64,000 nt of DNA from Elmis aenea (Eukaryota; Arthropoda; Insecta; Coleoptera; Elmidae): positions 17,820,575 through 17,884,574 of the forward strand of contig OX393576.1 of the NCBI GenBank assembly GCA_947652605.1. The letters run 5' to 3'. Numbering within the stretch: the first letter of the stretch is position 1; each line of letters begins with the position of its first letter. Of this stretch, positions 36,271 to 48,499 are shown one piece after another. The position numbers and the translations under genes are program-made. The notes beneath the pieces were generated by a model that was not told the origin of the DNA, did no database searches, and saw only the letters and a list, made by a program, of their open reading frames with translations.

Positions 36271-36570
36271 CAGGGTGACAAAAATCTACGCGTGTTGTAT
36301 GGGTAACTTTTTTATTGTAAGAGTAACATAGTCGGTTAAATTAGCTAACTTGGACAGAATTTCAAGACGAATTTAAAGTCATTTTGACATTAGAAATTAA
36401 TTACATAGCCAACTGTGTTACAATGTGAAATGATTCTTTTAGATATTTTTATGTAGAATTGGAAAAAATATTTAAAAAGTCATGGCCCACTTTATTTTTG
36501 CGATATAAACCAAACTACATTTTTAAAAAAGGGAAACATAGTTGGCTATGGGTCCATTAAAAAGCATTTT
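36271..36570 (+). repeat. Dispersed repeat copy (CAGGGTGACA family)
   Basis: Starts CAGGGTGACAAAAATCTACG directly after a TA, and continues with AACATAGTCGGTT, TTTAAAAAGTCATGGC and CATAGTTGGCTATGGG. These match 9363-9735 in order. The far end is not defined. Non-coding. Confidence 0.6.
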
Positions 36571-36932
36571 TTTTTAATCTTAAAAATATACCTATGGGAG
36601 ATTGAGATCGGGCCTTAAAAATATATGAAGAAACGCTTAAATTTAGACTATGCATATAAGAAACCTTGGAGTTCATGCGGGAATTTTTCCAATAGATGCA
36701 TTACTTACAGGGTGTTCAAAATTTAATTTTCTTTTAATACAACTTCAGACCAGTGAAACTCGATTTTTTCAAATACAATGTCCAATTTTTTTTTCCATTT
36801 TCTAATGCAAAATTACATTCTGCATCAATCTGTATTAGCGTTTCCTATACCTACCTATCTGCAACAATTTTCGAGTTATTAAGAATTTTTGATAAAGTCA
36901 AGAGAAATTGCAACGTTTTTAAATAGTAAGCC

Positions 36933-37118
36933 TTGGAAATGACAACGAATGCCAATATTAATAACTGTAAACCACTTTTATCGCGTTTGTCTGTAGTGTT
37001 CATGAAAATGGAAAATAAAGAGTATTCAAACACGGATATTATAAATTTATTTTACATTCATGGACAATATCAGAGGATTGTAAAAGTGCGAACGAATAGT
37101 TGTGCATTTTTAATGTAG
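36933..37118 (+). pseudogene. Transposase N-terminus relic (DUF4817-like), left arm
   Basis: Reads MEMTTNANINN, LSRLS, then KEYSNTDIINLFYIHGQ. The YSNTDI.xLFYIHG pattern resembles the DUF4817 helix-turn-helix found at the N-terminus of many insect Tc1/IS630-type transposase-like proteins. The frame ends after 61 codons with no catalytic domain. It sits in the left arm of the inverted duplication and is a non-functional fragment. The family call is tentative. Confidence 0.45.
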
Positions 37119-37290
37119 CTTGTACAGCATAAGATGTTAAACCCAAGTCTTGCGCTGCCGATCAAATTGACCACTGAAGATGGGCATTAAAATATTCCAC
37201 GATGTTTTCATTAGTTTCATTATTTGTCAACGCTTAGGTCGAAAACTGGCAGATTTCACTCTTCCAAATTGCAAAAAAAATTGATTTTAT

Positions 37291-37515
37291 TCAGTGAAGT
37301 TTCTGTCTGGTCATTACAGTCAAATGAGGATACCTCTCACTGAACAAACGGCAAGTTCTTTGAATAATCTCGTGACATTCGTCATGAATATAAAATAAGT
37401 CCAAAATATTCGTGTTTGAATACTTACTCTTGATTTTCCATTTTAATGGATACTTCGACAGACGCGATAAAACAGGTTGACGGTTATTAATATTGGCATT
37501 TGTTGTCATTTTCAA
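37291..37515 (-). pseudogene. Transposase N-terminus relic (DUF4817-like), right arm
   Basis: Reverse-strand partner of the previous relic: MKMTTNANINN, LSRLSKYPLK, KYSNTNILDLFYIHDECHEI, then RLFSERYPHLTV. The extra LFSERYP segment fits DUF4817-like domains better (typically a LYxERYP after the YSN-EM block), so this copy keeps more of the ancestral protein. It stops after 74 codons with no DDE domain. Confidence 0.5.
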
Positions 37516-37830
37516 GGGGTAGGTACCTACTATTTAAAAATGTTTCCATTTTCTTTTAACATTATCGAAAATTCTTAATAATTCGAAAATTTACAGATAG
37601 GTATAGGAAACGCTAATACAGATTGATGCAGAATTTAATTTTACATTAGAAAATAAAAAAAAAGTTTGGGCATTGTATTTGAAAAATCGAGTTTTACTGG
37701 TGTAAAGTTGTATAAAAAGAAAATTAAATTTTGGACACCCTGTAAGTAATGCATCGATTGAAAAAATTCCAGGATGAACTCCAAAGTTTCTTCTATGCAT
37801 AGTCTAAATTTAAGCGTTTTCTCTTTAAAA

Positions 37831-39279
37831 ATGGCGGCGGTAGATAATATTAAGCATCGCAATGAAAATCAAAAAATTTTCAAAAGTCCAAAAATCTAAA
37901 AAACGACTGCACATAGGTATAGGAAATGACATCAAAAGTCCCTCTAAAATAACGTTTTATATCCAAAAATGCAATAAAAAATAGACCATTGTATTTGAAA
38001 TAAGAAAGTAGATATCAACATCAGGTATTTCCGGAAGTGTCGCCATATTGAAAATATTTTCAATAAACAGATCAGATGCCATTATGGTCATAACCAAAAT
38101 TTCAGATCCCTACCCTTTTTCATTCTTCTTATATTATGTTTGCTACTTTTTTTGTAGTTTAACCTACGCTTCGTTATAATATTGTTGGAGTAGACATGGC
38201 TTTGTTAAACTTCAATATATTTTTTTCCCCTAAACTACTTATCAAGTGTCCTGATTTTTCTATTGCTATATGTATGGACACATATTATAATAAAAATTTA
38301 AAGAAAAAATATAAACTCTTTGAAAACCAGCACAGTAAATCAACAATCTTTTTTAGATTTAGCGCTTATGTTTCAACCCCATTATCTCCTATTAAAAAGA
38401 ACGATACATGACGCAGGAAACAAAATCCATTTATAAAACATTAGTCATGAAGTGAATTGAAATGAACCCCTACTCTACACATAAGCACTTTATCCCCAAA
38501 TATTACAAGAATTTACATTTATCCTTCTTTACATTGGCAATGATAATACACTTAACCACTTATATCGTTGTTAAAGACGTAACGAATGTCATAAATAACT
38601 TATAACTGTAAAATACGCACAGAAAAATGCAATAATTAATAAAATGTCACAATCAAGTCGTGTTACGAGTCTGACATTTTACGCTTATTAAATAAAACAA
38701 CTGAAATTTATGATATACAAAAGTTAATCGTGGAATCATGCAATATTTCCGGCTCCGTGTACTAAAACCTTTTACTTTATTTTGTTTCGTTTTAAGCGAC
38801 TAACTTTGATTAATTACTAACTATAGACGTTAGGAGTTGCTAGGAGTGTTACTCATGCATATTGCCAACAAACGCCATAAAACTTTTAATTTGTCTTACG
38901 TTGAGCGTCTTGCGGATCCAATATTAAATGCACTACATCTTTTAACATATGTTCGGTTAACTGACACGTCTTGGTTTTAGGCGCGGTCTAGTCCGTTTAA
39001 GATTTACAACTGATTGGCTGCGATGGTCATCAGATAACTTAAGTAACGTGCTGAGCTTACTCCAAATATTTAACTGCTTTAATAAAACTTTTTTCGCAAG
39101 TTTTCCAAATAATTATCGATAGTAAAACACGTTGAACCACTAATAAATAAAAATCACACAATTTACAAACATTCTACGCAATTATAAAGTATACAGGGTG
39201 TCCCAGTTATCGTGAACGGTATGAGGATCTCGTAAACGGTATGATATAAAAAGTTGCTTAAACGGGTTAAAATAATATA
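37831..39279. other. Intron 1, no gene
   Basis: AT-rich, except a non-repetitive GC-richer patch at about 38820-39060 (GCGTCTTGCGGATCC, GGCGCGGTCTAGTCC, CTGATTGGCTGCGATGG). This could be a conserved element but has no positive evidence beyond composition. At 39192 CAGGGTGTCCCAGTTATCG is a transposon-end-like sequence without a partner. Confidence 0.4.
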
Positions 39280-39551
39280 CAGTGTTTCCAAAAGGTATGG
39301 AATATGCTATATATCTCAGTAAATATCCACTTTAGAATATTTTTTTTTGAATAAAAATTGTTTGGTTTTTAGTTTTCCACCATAAGACAAAATTTAAATA
39401 TATTTTTTTCGAATAACAAAAGCGCAATGAAAATCAATTGATTCTTATGGTGGAAAACTAAGTACCAAACAACTTTTATTCAAAACATTTTTCCCTAAAG
39501 TGGATATTATTTACTGAGATATATAGCATATTCCATACCTTTTGGACACTG
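39280..39551. mobile_element. Mariner-type hairpin MITE (272 bp)
   Basis: Left end CAGTGTTTCCAAAAGGTATG; the right end is the complement of CAGTGTCCAAAAGGTATG. TA is present outside both ends (39278-39279, 39552-39553). The arms run about 105 bp, with landmarks ATATGCTATATATCTCAGTA and TTTTCCACCATAAG each found in inverse. The loop is about 55 bp. CAGT termini with TA duplication indicate Tc1/mariner ancestry. It has no transposase. Confidence 0.78.
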
Positions 39552-39593
39552 TATGTTGAAGAGCTATTCTACAAAAATCATGAAAAAAATTAC

Positions 39594-40091
39594 GTGTTTG
39601 CGCTATTGATAAAAAATAAAAAAAAATACTTTTTTAATTGTTGCTTATAACTTGCTTCAGTGAAATCATACTCAAAATACTTTTCGAGATTGAGGTGGTA
39701 ATTTTTTTGCATATACATACTTGAAATTACATTTTATCTTTATTTGTTTTTGTTATTTTACCTTAACTTTCTTATTTTTAATACGGGTTGTAGTTGGCTG
39801 TGACACCAATAAAAAGAGATTGTTTTCTCGTTTCATTGATGTATGGGTTGTTAGGTTTATCTTTAAAGTAATTTATTATAATATTATTGTATAGGTATAT
39901 AAAGTTTAGTCAAAGTTGACATTTAAAAAAACAAAAAAAAAACAACTAAAGATTACATAAATAAGGTAACTGTACTTAATTAAACACATAAAAAATTAAA
40001 ACTTATATAATTTGAGATATTTTTCAGTTTATTGTAATTTGCAATTTTTACTTACTTTTATCGTTTTGTTTTTTGTCGATAGCGCAAACAC
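39594..40091. repeat. Dispersed repeat with inverted GTGTTTGCGCTA ends
   Basis: GTGTTTGCGCTATTGATAAA at the left and the complement of GTGTTTGCGCTATCGAC at the right (ending 40091) bound a 498-bp AT-rich element. The inner parts match the start of the window (39640-39815 against 1-170) and the distal part of the 9363 repeat (39925-40060). It is a multi-copy, non-coding element of unknown class. Confidence 0.5.
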
Positions 40092-40967
40092 TATTAATTT
40101 ATTTCATGGTTTGTTTTATATGGGTCTTGTAATAGTTTTATAAATTTAAATCATTTGGTTATATGTAGTCACTTTGTGTATGAAAATCACGTATTACTTA
40201 TTTCATTAACTTTGATTCTAAACGTTACTCAGTTTCACAGCTTCGCGCTGTTCCGTCGATAGAAAGATAGCTAAACAACTTTATTAAGAATTAAAATTTA
40301 AATACAACATTAGGTATACAGGATGTCCCCAACTAGTCCGGTATTTCCTTTATATCTTGTTTATTAATTAATATAGAAGAACAAATATTAAAAAAAGTTG
40401 TTTGAGATCATTAACTGCATCACCTAATATTATTAACTATACCAAGTGTTTGGTTTTCTTGCACCAATCTGTTACTTTTTTTATTTGACATAAAACACTC
40501 TGTTTATTTTTGTTGTTTTCCATTCCAAATGAAATTATCTTTCAAAAATATTCAACGGAAAGAGAGAAATACATACTAGGAAATACCATAAATAGCAGTT
40601 GACTTGATTTTTACTTGATGATAATGCATGGAGTCTGGAATATAATCGATGATAGGGAAAAAAAAAACTAGTACCTATGTATATTGGGCACCTTAACTGA
40701 CATAAAATGAACGTGCGACAGAAAGTTTGTCACTTTAAATTTTTAAATTATGGGGAAAACATCCCATTTTCAAAACTTCCAATTCGCTTTAATGTAGAGA
40801 CACATATTCCTTGAATGTTTTCTTACCCCTAAAAATTGTTTATTTACTTTTTTAATCAAAATTGTAGATAAAATATTAAACCACTTGTTACGCCTTAATA
40901 AGTTTTTTTATGCAAGAGGTACAAGAAATGTGTAGGTATTTATTTGCCATATAAAAAGGATTACAAC
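40092..40967. other. Intron 1, no gene
   Basis: AT-rich. TATACAGGATGTCCCC near 40317 looks like a transposon end without a partner. Bases 40960-40967 (ATTACAAC) form the left target duplication of the following hAT element. Confidence 0.4.
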
Positions 40968-41435
40968 CAGGGACCCGAACCGCAAAAAATAACGGTTCAG
41001 TTCCGGTTACCGGTTCAATAAATTTTAACTTTTTGGTTTACGTTCCGAACCTTTGGTTTTTATTTTATAATGATACGATAACCGGTTCGGCGGCAACGGT
41101 TTAGTTCCGGCTGAGGTTCAATGCAAAATATGATGACAATAAATTGAAGTGTCTAAAATGTTTCCATTTTAGGTAAAATGTATTCAAAATTACGAAAATT
41201 AAAAACTTACTTGGTCATAAAAAAAAATAATTGAACGGAACCGGTGTGTGAAGCGGTTTGAATCGGTTCACACCGATCGGTTCGGTTTGATTTTGCGGTT
41301 TTGTGATTTTTAAGTAAAAGGTTAAGTTCCGGTTCACGATTCATGAAAAAAGCATCGGTTCGTTCCAGTTCCGGTTCGGTTCGGGTCCAGTTCCGGTTCG
41401 GTTCGGGTCCAGTTCCGGTTCGGTTCGGGTCCGTG
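40968..41435. mobile_element. Non-autonomous hAT element with GGTTC repeats (468 bp)
   Basis: Begins CAGGGACCCGAACCG and ends CGGTTCGGGTCCGTG. The flanks ATTACAAC (40960-40967) and ATTACAAT (41436-41443) match at 7 of 8 positions. Subterminal zones are dense in CCGGTTCGGTTCGGG and related GGTTCAG/GGTTCGG motifs; at 41366-41432 a 23-bp unit is repeated about three times. The middle is AT-rich and non-coding. A diverged relative lies at 62690-62830. Confidence 0.78.
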
Positions 41436-42693
41436 ATTACAATTTTAAAAAATCGTTTTGAAAAAATAATTATTGGTTCTGCGAAATTTTTATAATATAC
41501 GACAGAAGATTTAAGTTGTGTGATTAATTCGATTTTAATAGATTTCTTAAGCGTGATGGCTATTGTACATTAGAAGTTGTTTAGTTAACTATTTTTGTTT
41601 GCATTCGAACAATTAAACAAAGTAACTATTATATAAATAATTGCCGATTGTCATTAATTTGCTTTTTACATACGACAAACATACAAATCTGAAAGCATTT
41701 GTCTGAGTTAAATACAAATTACCCGCAACATGTGTGGCTTAAGGTACCATGAATGGATTGGCAACCATCACAAAACGTTAATTATTGTCAAAAAGATATT
41801 TAATACATTCCATGAAACGATTCATCATCTTCTATTGACCAAGATAGTTTTTATAAGCGATTAAAAAGTTGTACACAAAGCAATGCGTTTGCTAAGTACA
41901 GTCTCGTTAGAACCGTATAGTGTTCGTATTTTCCGCTGCTTTGTTTCAACTGCTACAAGGCACGACGAGTGATTGATGATTTATTTTGTGTTGTCGGCCT
42001 GGTAGGTCTACGATCGGACGTTGGACATTCTTATGATGCATTTTATTCTTTTTTTTAATAAAACATATCTGATCGTTTAGCAATGTACAGGGTGATCCAA
42101 ATTAAACCAGATTGTTTTACTAACGTTAGAATTTTTATGCAACATCCAATTTTTACTACTGTTGGCTTCAATTTTAGTCACATTAAAAACAATACAATGA
42201 CTGTTTTGTTTAGAAAATTAATGCGCCCTGAAAGTAATGTCTTTTTAAAGCACTGGCTTGGCGTTGATATTAAACGAACCAAAGTTTTTAAGAATCTACA
42301 GTTCCAGAAACGAAACACTAAACAGTAATGATTTGCACACCTTTACTTTTGAGCTATGAGTTGGCTGAGCAATAAAATGCATAACTGCAGTGTAAAACAG
42401 TGACGAATTGTAGATGACTGCATGTATTTTTTGTTTTTTGTGCAGTCAATTTTAGTTTTATACCGCAGAGCTTCAAATATTCACAAAAAAGATGCAATAA
42501 TACGGCAGCTGTACCTGCCTATATGAAATTGTTAATCACGATGCGTTACTGTTTTACATTGAAGTTATGCCCTTTAAACCCGCAATTTGATATTCATGAC
42601 TTGGGATGGTTATTTAAGCCGTTACTCTTTTGTTTTTGTCTTTAAAACTACTAACGAAGTTACAAACATTATTCGATAATCTACTGGTTTAGG
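41436..42693. other. Intron 1 around the Hox-Exd type sites
   Basis: Outside the site cluster I see one transposon-like end (CAGGGTGATCCAAATTAAAC at 42089) followed by an 81-codon frame without domains, and AT-rich filler. No gene is supported. Confidence 0.4.
41970..41985 (+). promoter_or_regulatory. Overlapping Hox-Exd type sites
   Basis: TGATTGATGATTTATT contains two successive matches to TGATNNAT, the form bound by Extradenticle-Hox heterodimers, within a GC-richer stretch (41880-42030) that is not repetitive here. Scr is known to act with Extradenticle. Whether these sites function, for example in autoregulation, is inference. Confidence 0.3.
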
Positions 42694-42890
42694 GTCCCTT
42701 ATTATTAGAACAACTTAATCATTGCTACCGCACACATCTCTATGGACACTTTGTTTAAATCAGTAAGAAAGGATCAAGTTAAAGGTTACGCAAAGATTTT
42801 TTTAAAATGCTGTCTTAGCAGAGTCGCAATTAATACAATATAGACGTGTGCGTTGGCTAACGACTAAAACTTGGTCTAATAATAAGGGAC
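42694..42890. mobile_element. Small MITE with 20-bp inverted termini (197 bp)
   Basis: GTCCCTTATTATTAGAACAA at the left is matched by the complement of GTCCCTTATTATTAGACCAA at the right, 19 of 20 bases. No clear target duplication. Non-coding; superfamily unknown. Confidence 0.55.
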
Positions 42891-42936
42891 GTTATAAAAT
42901 AGTGGATTACATATTATTTTGATATAATAAAAAATC

Positions 42937-43452
42937 GCCACTAATAAATGTTTGATAAGTAAGAAGGAAATATCAAAAGAAACGAAGACACGAGTTTTTA
43001 ATGCACGTACAGTTCAGAAACTTGGACACTAACTCAAAAACAAAAACAAAAAATACAGGTACAGGATATGAGATTTCTGAGAAGAATAGAGGGATGTAGA
43101 CTGATCGATAAAATCAGTAACGAAAAATTCGAAATAACCTAGGAGTAACAGATATTAAGAAAAAGATGGAGACGAATCAATTAAGATGGCTTGGACATTT
43201 ACTACGCATGCCAGAAAGTAGATACGTGAAAATAGGATGGAAAACGCAGATAGAGGGAAAAAGAAATAGAGGAAGACCAAGAATAAAATGGGAAAAAGAA
43301 GTGAGGCAGAGACTAGAAGAAAAAGGAGTGAGCTGGAGAGATGTGCCACAATTAGCTAACGATAGGAAGGAGTGGAGAAACATAATACAGAAATAGAAAA
43401 GCACACCTAGACACCGAAAGGTACAAGGGGAACCGATTAAGAAGAAGAAGAA
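42937..43452 (+). mobile_element. 5'-truncated non-LTR retrotransposon (LINE) 3' end
   Basis: Only the tail of the reverse-transcriptase ORF remains. The region 43166-43396 reads METNQLRWLGHLLRMPESRY, then WKTQIEGKRNRGRPRIKW and VPQLANDRKEWRNIIQK. This W-GH--RM ... GKR-RGRP--W ... A-DR--W pattern is the C-terminal domain of insect endonuclease/reverse-transcriptase LINEs. Upstream, frame-shifted traces such as LDTNSKTKT and MRFLRRIEGCR from the same protein occur at 43020-43110. The tail is (GAA)n followed by A-rich sequence. Flanks AATAAAAAATC (42926-42936) and AATAAAAAAATC (43451) may be the target duplication. Inactive. Confidence 0.72.
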
Positions 43453-46400
43453 TAAAAAAATCAAAGAATTTCACATCATTAACAGCATTTCGGTAAATTT
43501 AAAAACCGGCCTTTTTTCAAAGGGTAATTTTGTAAAATTAAAACGTAAATATAAATAATAAATGATCTAATATTTTATTAAAAATTGCACCAATAGGTGA
43601 TTGGTAAATGAAAATCTTGTAATCAGAACAAAAATTTACGGTTTTTTGAACTCCCCTGTATAGGTACAGTTTCTAAATAATTAATTTCTGCGTCTTACAC
43701 TGGATAACAAATGTGAATCACATATTTTGTAAGCTCGTTACATGTTGTCGTATAAGCAACTAGTAACGACAACAAAAATTCTAAGTAGGTAGGCATTTAA
43801 CAATACGGGAATGCCGCATGTGACAAGTAATGGTAATAAATGGTTTTGTATCAAATATTTTATTTATGCAACACCGCTGCTTTTCAGAATGTTCATATTT
43901 TACAGTTGTTTGTCAGGATGGTTAACAGTTCTCGTAAAGGCGAATCTGAAATTAATTTATTTCTTTCGTGGTTGCCGACAAAATAAAAATAAAGTAAACA
44001 TTAGCCGAGCGTACATACGTCATAACTTTCAACACATTTTAAGATGCGTGGGTGCTGATTAGAATAGCCGGAAAATACCATGATATAATACATAAGAAAT
44101 TGCCTCTGCGTAATATTGTTAGATAACGCCTAAATCGATGGTCAATAGACGTTATGGTCATTACTGGTTCATTGATAATCCGCACAAAATTAGAAATACG
44201 AATTTTTTGACTTATTTGGTACATTAGCGCTTATAAAAACACACACGATCTAATTATGCGGAATGCTTAAAAACTTTAATTTTTTTCTACAAAATTTTAC
44301 CGTAAGAATATGTTATCTATATTCAATTGGATCTAGAATAAATGCTGTTTTGAGAATAAAGAACAAATGCTTCTTTGAGATCAAGAACAAATGAATATGA
44401 TGACATTTAGAAAAAAAGTTGACTATCGCCAAAGACAACGCACTAAAATTTACGTAAACAGTCTTCTAGAAAATTGTAGGTGAATAATAAAAACATATTT
44501 AAGTTGATCAAGAGTCTTACCCACGGTAAAACAAAAATAGGGTTGCAATATGCAATCTATTTATATCATCAGGTGTAATAATTATTATCAGAGGACAGAA
44601 ATTGTTATAATTAATTAAATAAAAATGGAGGACTTAATCTATTAATGCTTAACGAAATTACTACGTATTTCAACCCTCTGCGTTGGTAGCCTTGGCGCAT
44701 TTAACACGTATGTATAAAGGAAACCGCATTTCCATTATCTTTTTTAAAATTCCCAATACTAGTCTTTCTGCGCTGCTTTTACTTAGAGACCTTCGTTTAA
44801 AAAAACATTGATTAATTGGTTACATACGTTACAAAAAGGTTTTCTCACGACATCAATTAATCAGGAATAACAAATACATAAATTTAAACGATAAGTTAAG
44901 TTGTTTAACAAGTAACTGAAATTTTATAATAATTTCTTTAAAGGAAAGAAAGTCCACATACCGCCTAGCTTTAAAAAAAAAATATGTTACTATTTTAGGA
45001 ATGTTAAGTAAATTAGAAAACTATAAAATTAATAGTATATATACGCCTAATTAACAATCATTTATCTTATTTTCAAAGGATTTCTTATAAAAATGCTACA
45101 GTTTCAAGTTATATTAATAAATTAATCATTTAAATAATCCAACAATTTATGAAGTTAAAAGCTTATTTTAAAAATTTGTTTTTAATGTTTGGATAAATAA
45201 TAATCACTTAATTTTGATTTTCACTATGTATGATCCGATGAATTATCCAACTATCAGTTCTGCGGAGTGTCGATATCGCTCTGATAGTTCATCGGAAGCT
45301 TAAGTCGGCTGTTCCAGCAGTTATCGAATCAATTCATGAACTAGTTTGTGGAGGGTAAAAGCAGTGCATGATCGAAGGCAAGAACTATCGCTACGATATT
45401 TATACGAATGCGCTGTTCACAACTAATGTAGCCTTTAAAAGCTATGCATCGCCCTCCTAGTCTAGTACTATGTAGTACCTACACCTACCTACTGGTTTCT
45501 TAAGATGTTTGGCTTTGTGATGCGCAAATTTCTATGAACCCAATAGACACAAATATTATTTGTGGTCAGGCATGTCGTTAAAGCGTTCCGGTAGTAGCTA
45601 TCTTGGGATAATATATTTATTAGTATTAGTCTATAGTTGACGCATGTGCATAAACTAGTCCAGGTAGTAATTTATGAATTAGTACAAAATTGTCTGTTGG
45701 AACTAAAATTTTATTTTAACATACAATTTTGTATATCACAAAAAAACGTAATGAATCTAAAAGAAAACACTAAGCTAAAGGTTATCTTGGCGTTACATTG
45801 GTTAAAAAAATAACAAAACATTTTTCAAATTTACATTAATTTTATTTTGCGACACCAACACACTATTTTTGGATGATCTTAAGCATTTATCTACAATTTT
45901 TAATTTCATTTCGACTAATGAAACGATTAAATATAGCAAAGCCGCAACTACAAATGGTTAAAACACCTTACAACAAACTTAATATTCAATACAGGTGCGC
46001 GCTTAACACTAGTTATAATTTACAAATAAAGGCGTTATATAACGCCAAGAAAATTATGTTACTCTTATATTCAGGGTTGTAGTTTTTGATTATTGTTTTA
46101 ATAAATACTAATTTGCGAGGTATTTGACCACAAGATTTTAATGTGGAAAATTTAACATCCAAAAACCACTGAAACATTTTACCTTCATTAAAGGATAATA
46201 CCATTAAACTGTTGAAACATTTCAATTAAAATAGGTAACATGCTAATTCACATTTACTTTTTGCCGTCAAATAAATTTTAACTAATAAAGATATCTACAT
46301 CATTTACATACAGAATATTCAAGTATTTACATGAAAAGTTTAAAAAACTCATTAAATCAAAAAATGTTGAAATTTTTACAAACGCTAACCAGAGACCATT

Positions 46401-46936
46401 GCGTGCCAATAAATCTCTATTACATGTACTTTATAATATCGCATACCATACGTATTGTTTTAAAAATACCGTCTTAAATGTATTTTTATACGTCGATTAA
46501 ATAAATTAAAATTCCTGTTCACGTCAGTTAAAGTTATTATTTAATTAACAATGAGTATTGTATAAACATGATAATATGTTTTGATAAAGGAGATGCTCAA
46601 AGACCAATAACAGGATTATGGTGTATATTTATATTTGAAATGCTACATATTATTTGCAATAATTTTGAGGCCATAATCCATTACTAAATTTCATTCGTTT
46701 AATTCTTCATGTTACTGCAAAATTTACTACAATTATTAAAGAGCATAAGATGAGTACATGTAAAGAAAGTAATTTAAAACCTGCTAATTCTAATATTGTA
46801 CAAAAATGTACACTCAATCCTGTCATTAAACAATTTGTTAAAAGTTCATCCAGTTTTGCCATTAAAATTGAAACGAAATATTTACTATTGCAATAGCGAA
46901 TTTATAAAAAATAAAGGTTTAATAATATGTTAGGAT
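43453..46936. other. Intron 1, no gene
   Basis: AT-rich with short random frames. A more complex, non-repetitive patch is noted separately at 45230-45460. Another, at about 44090-44175, has AAATCGATGGTCAATAGACG, without further evidence. Confidence 0.4.
45230..45460. promoter_or_regulatory. Non-repetitive GC-richer patch in intron 1
   Basis: This stretch (GATGAATTATCCAACTATC, GTGTCGATATCGCTCTGATAG, TTCATCGGAAGC) includes an inverted pair: CCGATGAATTATCCAACTAT against the inverse of CTGATAGTTCATCGG. It has no coding frame and no second copy in the window. It could be a regulatory element or a very old MITE. Low confidence. Confidence 0.22.
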
Positions 46937-48425
46937 ACATACTAGCGATTCCGTAGCCCCTTCGGGGCTACTTTACCGCTAGATCCCGCCTTGCGCGTAG
47001 AATTCTCTTTGCGCGTAAAAATCTTTTTGCGCAAAAAATTACCTTTCGTTTGGTGCACGTTTAGTGGCTATGTTCCCGAGATATATTGATCATAACTAAG
47101 CAGGTCGATGATCAATCGATCAATTCAACTTAAATTTTTATTTACAATACTCGTAATTGCTTTTCAAAATTGAAAAAATCGACAGTCATACTACCCGCGC
47201 TGAGCCAGGCGGGTCACTTTTTTTGGAGGCGATTAATCGATCGGTTTAAGTTTTAGTTACAACACTCGTTATTGCTTTTTAAATTAGAATAAATCCATAT
47301 TCGTAATACTCGCGCTCTGCGCTCGCTCCAAATGCTTCTCAAATTATATTAAATTGGTAATCAAACTACTCGCGCTTCGCGCTCGCACTTAATAGATCCG
47401 AGTATAATTCACTTTGCGCACAAAATTACCTTTCGTTTGGTGCACGTTCCGTGTCCCTATGTTTCCAAGATATATTGATTATAACTAAGCGGGTCGATGA
47501 ACAATCGATTGACTCAAATTTTTATTTACAATACTCGTAATTTCTTTTCAAAATGGAAAAAATCGACAGTCATACTACTCGCGCTGAGCCAGGCGCATCA
47601 CTTTTTTTGGAGGCGATTAATCGATCGGTACAAATTTTATTTACAACACTCGTTATTGCTTTTTAAATTAGAATAAATACATATTCGTAATACTCGCGCT
47701 CCGCGCTCGCTCCAAATGCTTCTCAAATTCTATTAAACTGGTAATCAAACCACTCGCGCTTCGCGCTCGCACCCAATAGATCCGCGTATAATTCTCTTTG
47801 CGCAAAAATTACCTTTCGTTTGGTGCACGTTCCGTGTCTCTATGTTCCCGGGGCTACTTCACCGCTAGATCCCGCCTTGCGCGTAGAATTCTCTGCGCAA
47901 AAAATTATCTTTCGTTTGGTGGAAGTCCCATGTCCCTAATTGGCCCCGTTCCCGAGATATATCGATTATAACTATGCCGGATATGATCAATCGATTGGCT
48001 TAAATTTTTATTTACAATACTCGTCAATGCTTTTCAGAATTGAGAAATTCGACAGTCATACTACTCGCGCTGAGCCAGGCGGGTCACTTTTTTTTTGGAG
48101 GCGATTAATCGACCGGTTCAAATTTTATTTACCACAATCGCTGTTGCTTTTTAAATTAGAATAAATAAATATTCGTACTCTCGCGCTCCGCGCTCGCACC
48201 TAATGCTTTTCGAATTCTATTAAATCGGTAATCAAACAACTCGCGCTTCACGCTCGCACCCAATGGATCCGGGTAGAAATCTTTTTTCTCAAAAATTACC
48301 TTTCGTTTGGTGCATATTCCGTTTCTCTATTTTCCCGAGATATATTGATTATAACTAATCGGGTTGATGAACAATCGATTGGCTGAAATTTTTATTTACA
48401 ACACTCTTCATTGCTCTTTAAAACC
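46937..48425. repeat. Complex satellite A, unit of about 385 bp
   Basis: At least three tandem units. ACTCGCGCTGAGCCAGGCG recurs at about 47192, 47577 and 48062. ACTCGCGCTCCGCGCTCG recurs at about 47309, 47691 and 48178. TTACCTTTCGTTTGGTGCA recurs at about 47040, 47425, 47810 and 48297. The spacing is about 385 bp, apart from an extra partial unit at 47840-47940. Related pieces reappear at 49020-49180, 49797 and 49970. Units alternate AT-rich DNA (TTTTATTTACAATACTCG) with CpG-rich palindromic clusters. Open frames inside are incidental. Confidence 0.8.
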
Positions 48426-48499
48426 GAATAAATGAATATTCATAGTGTCATCGTATTTTCATATTCTAAACTAAAGTCTTAATTCAACTCAAAACTGGG

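Larger units (their letters stand above)
36640..37830. repeat. Large inverted duplication, arms of about 500 bp
   Basis: Left arm about 36640-37110 and right arm about 37300-37830 are reverse complements with moderate divergence. Matching landmarks are CTTACAGGGTGTTCAAAATT (36703) against the inverse of CTTACAGGGTGTCCAAAATT (ending 37748), GCGTTTCCTATACCTA against its inverse near 37600, and the two short coding relics. The arms extend outward beyond the CAGGGTGT ends, so flanking DNA was duplicated too. About 190 bp separates them. A transcript through the locus would form a long double-stranded hairpin. Confidence 0.78.

Noticed and set aside
42083..42328. 81-codon frame next to a CAGGGTGATCC transposon end
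   Set aside because: No domain and no partner end; insufficient to call a gene or element.
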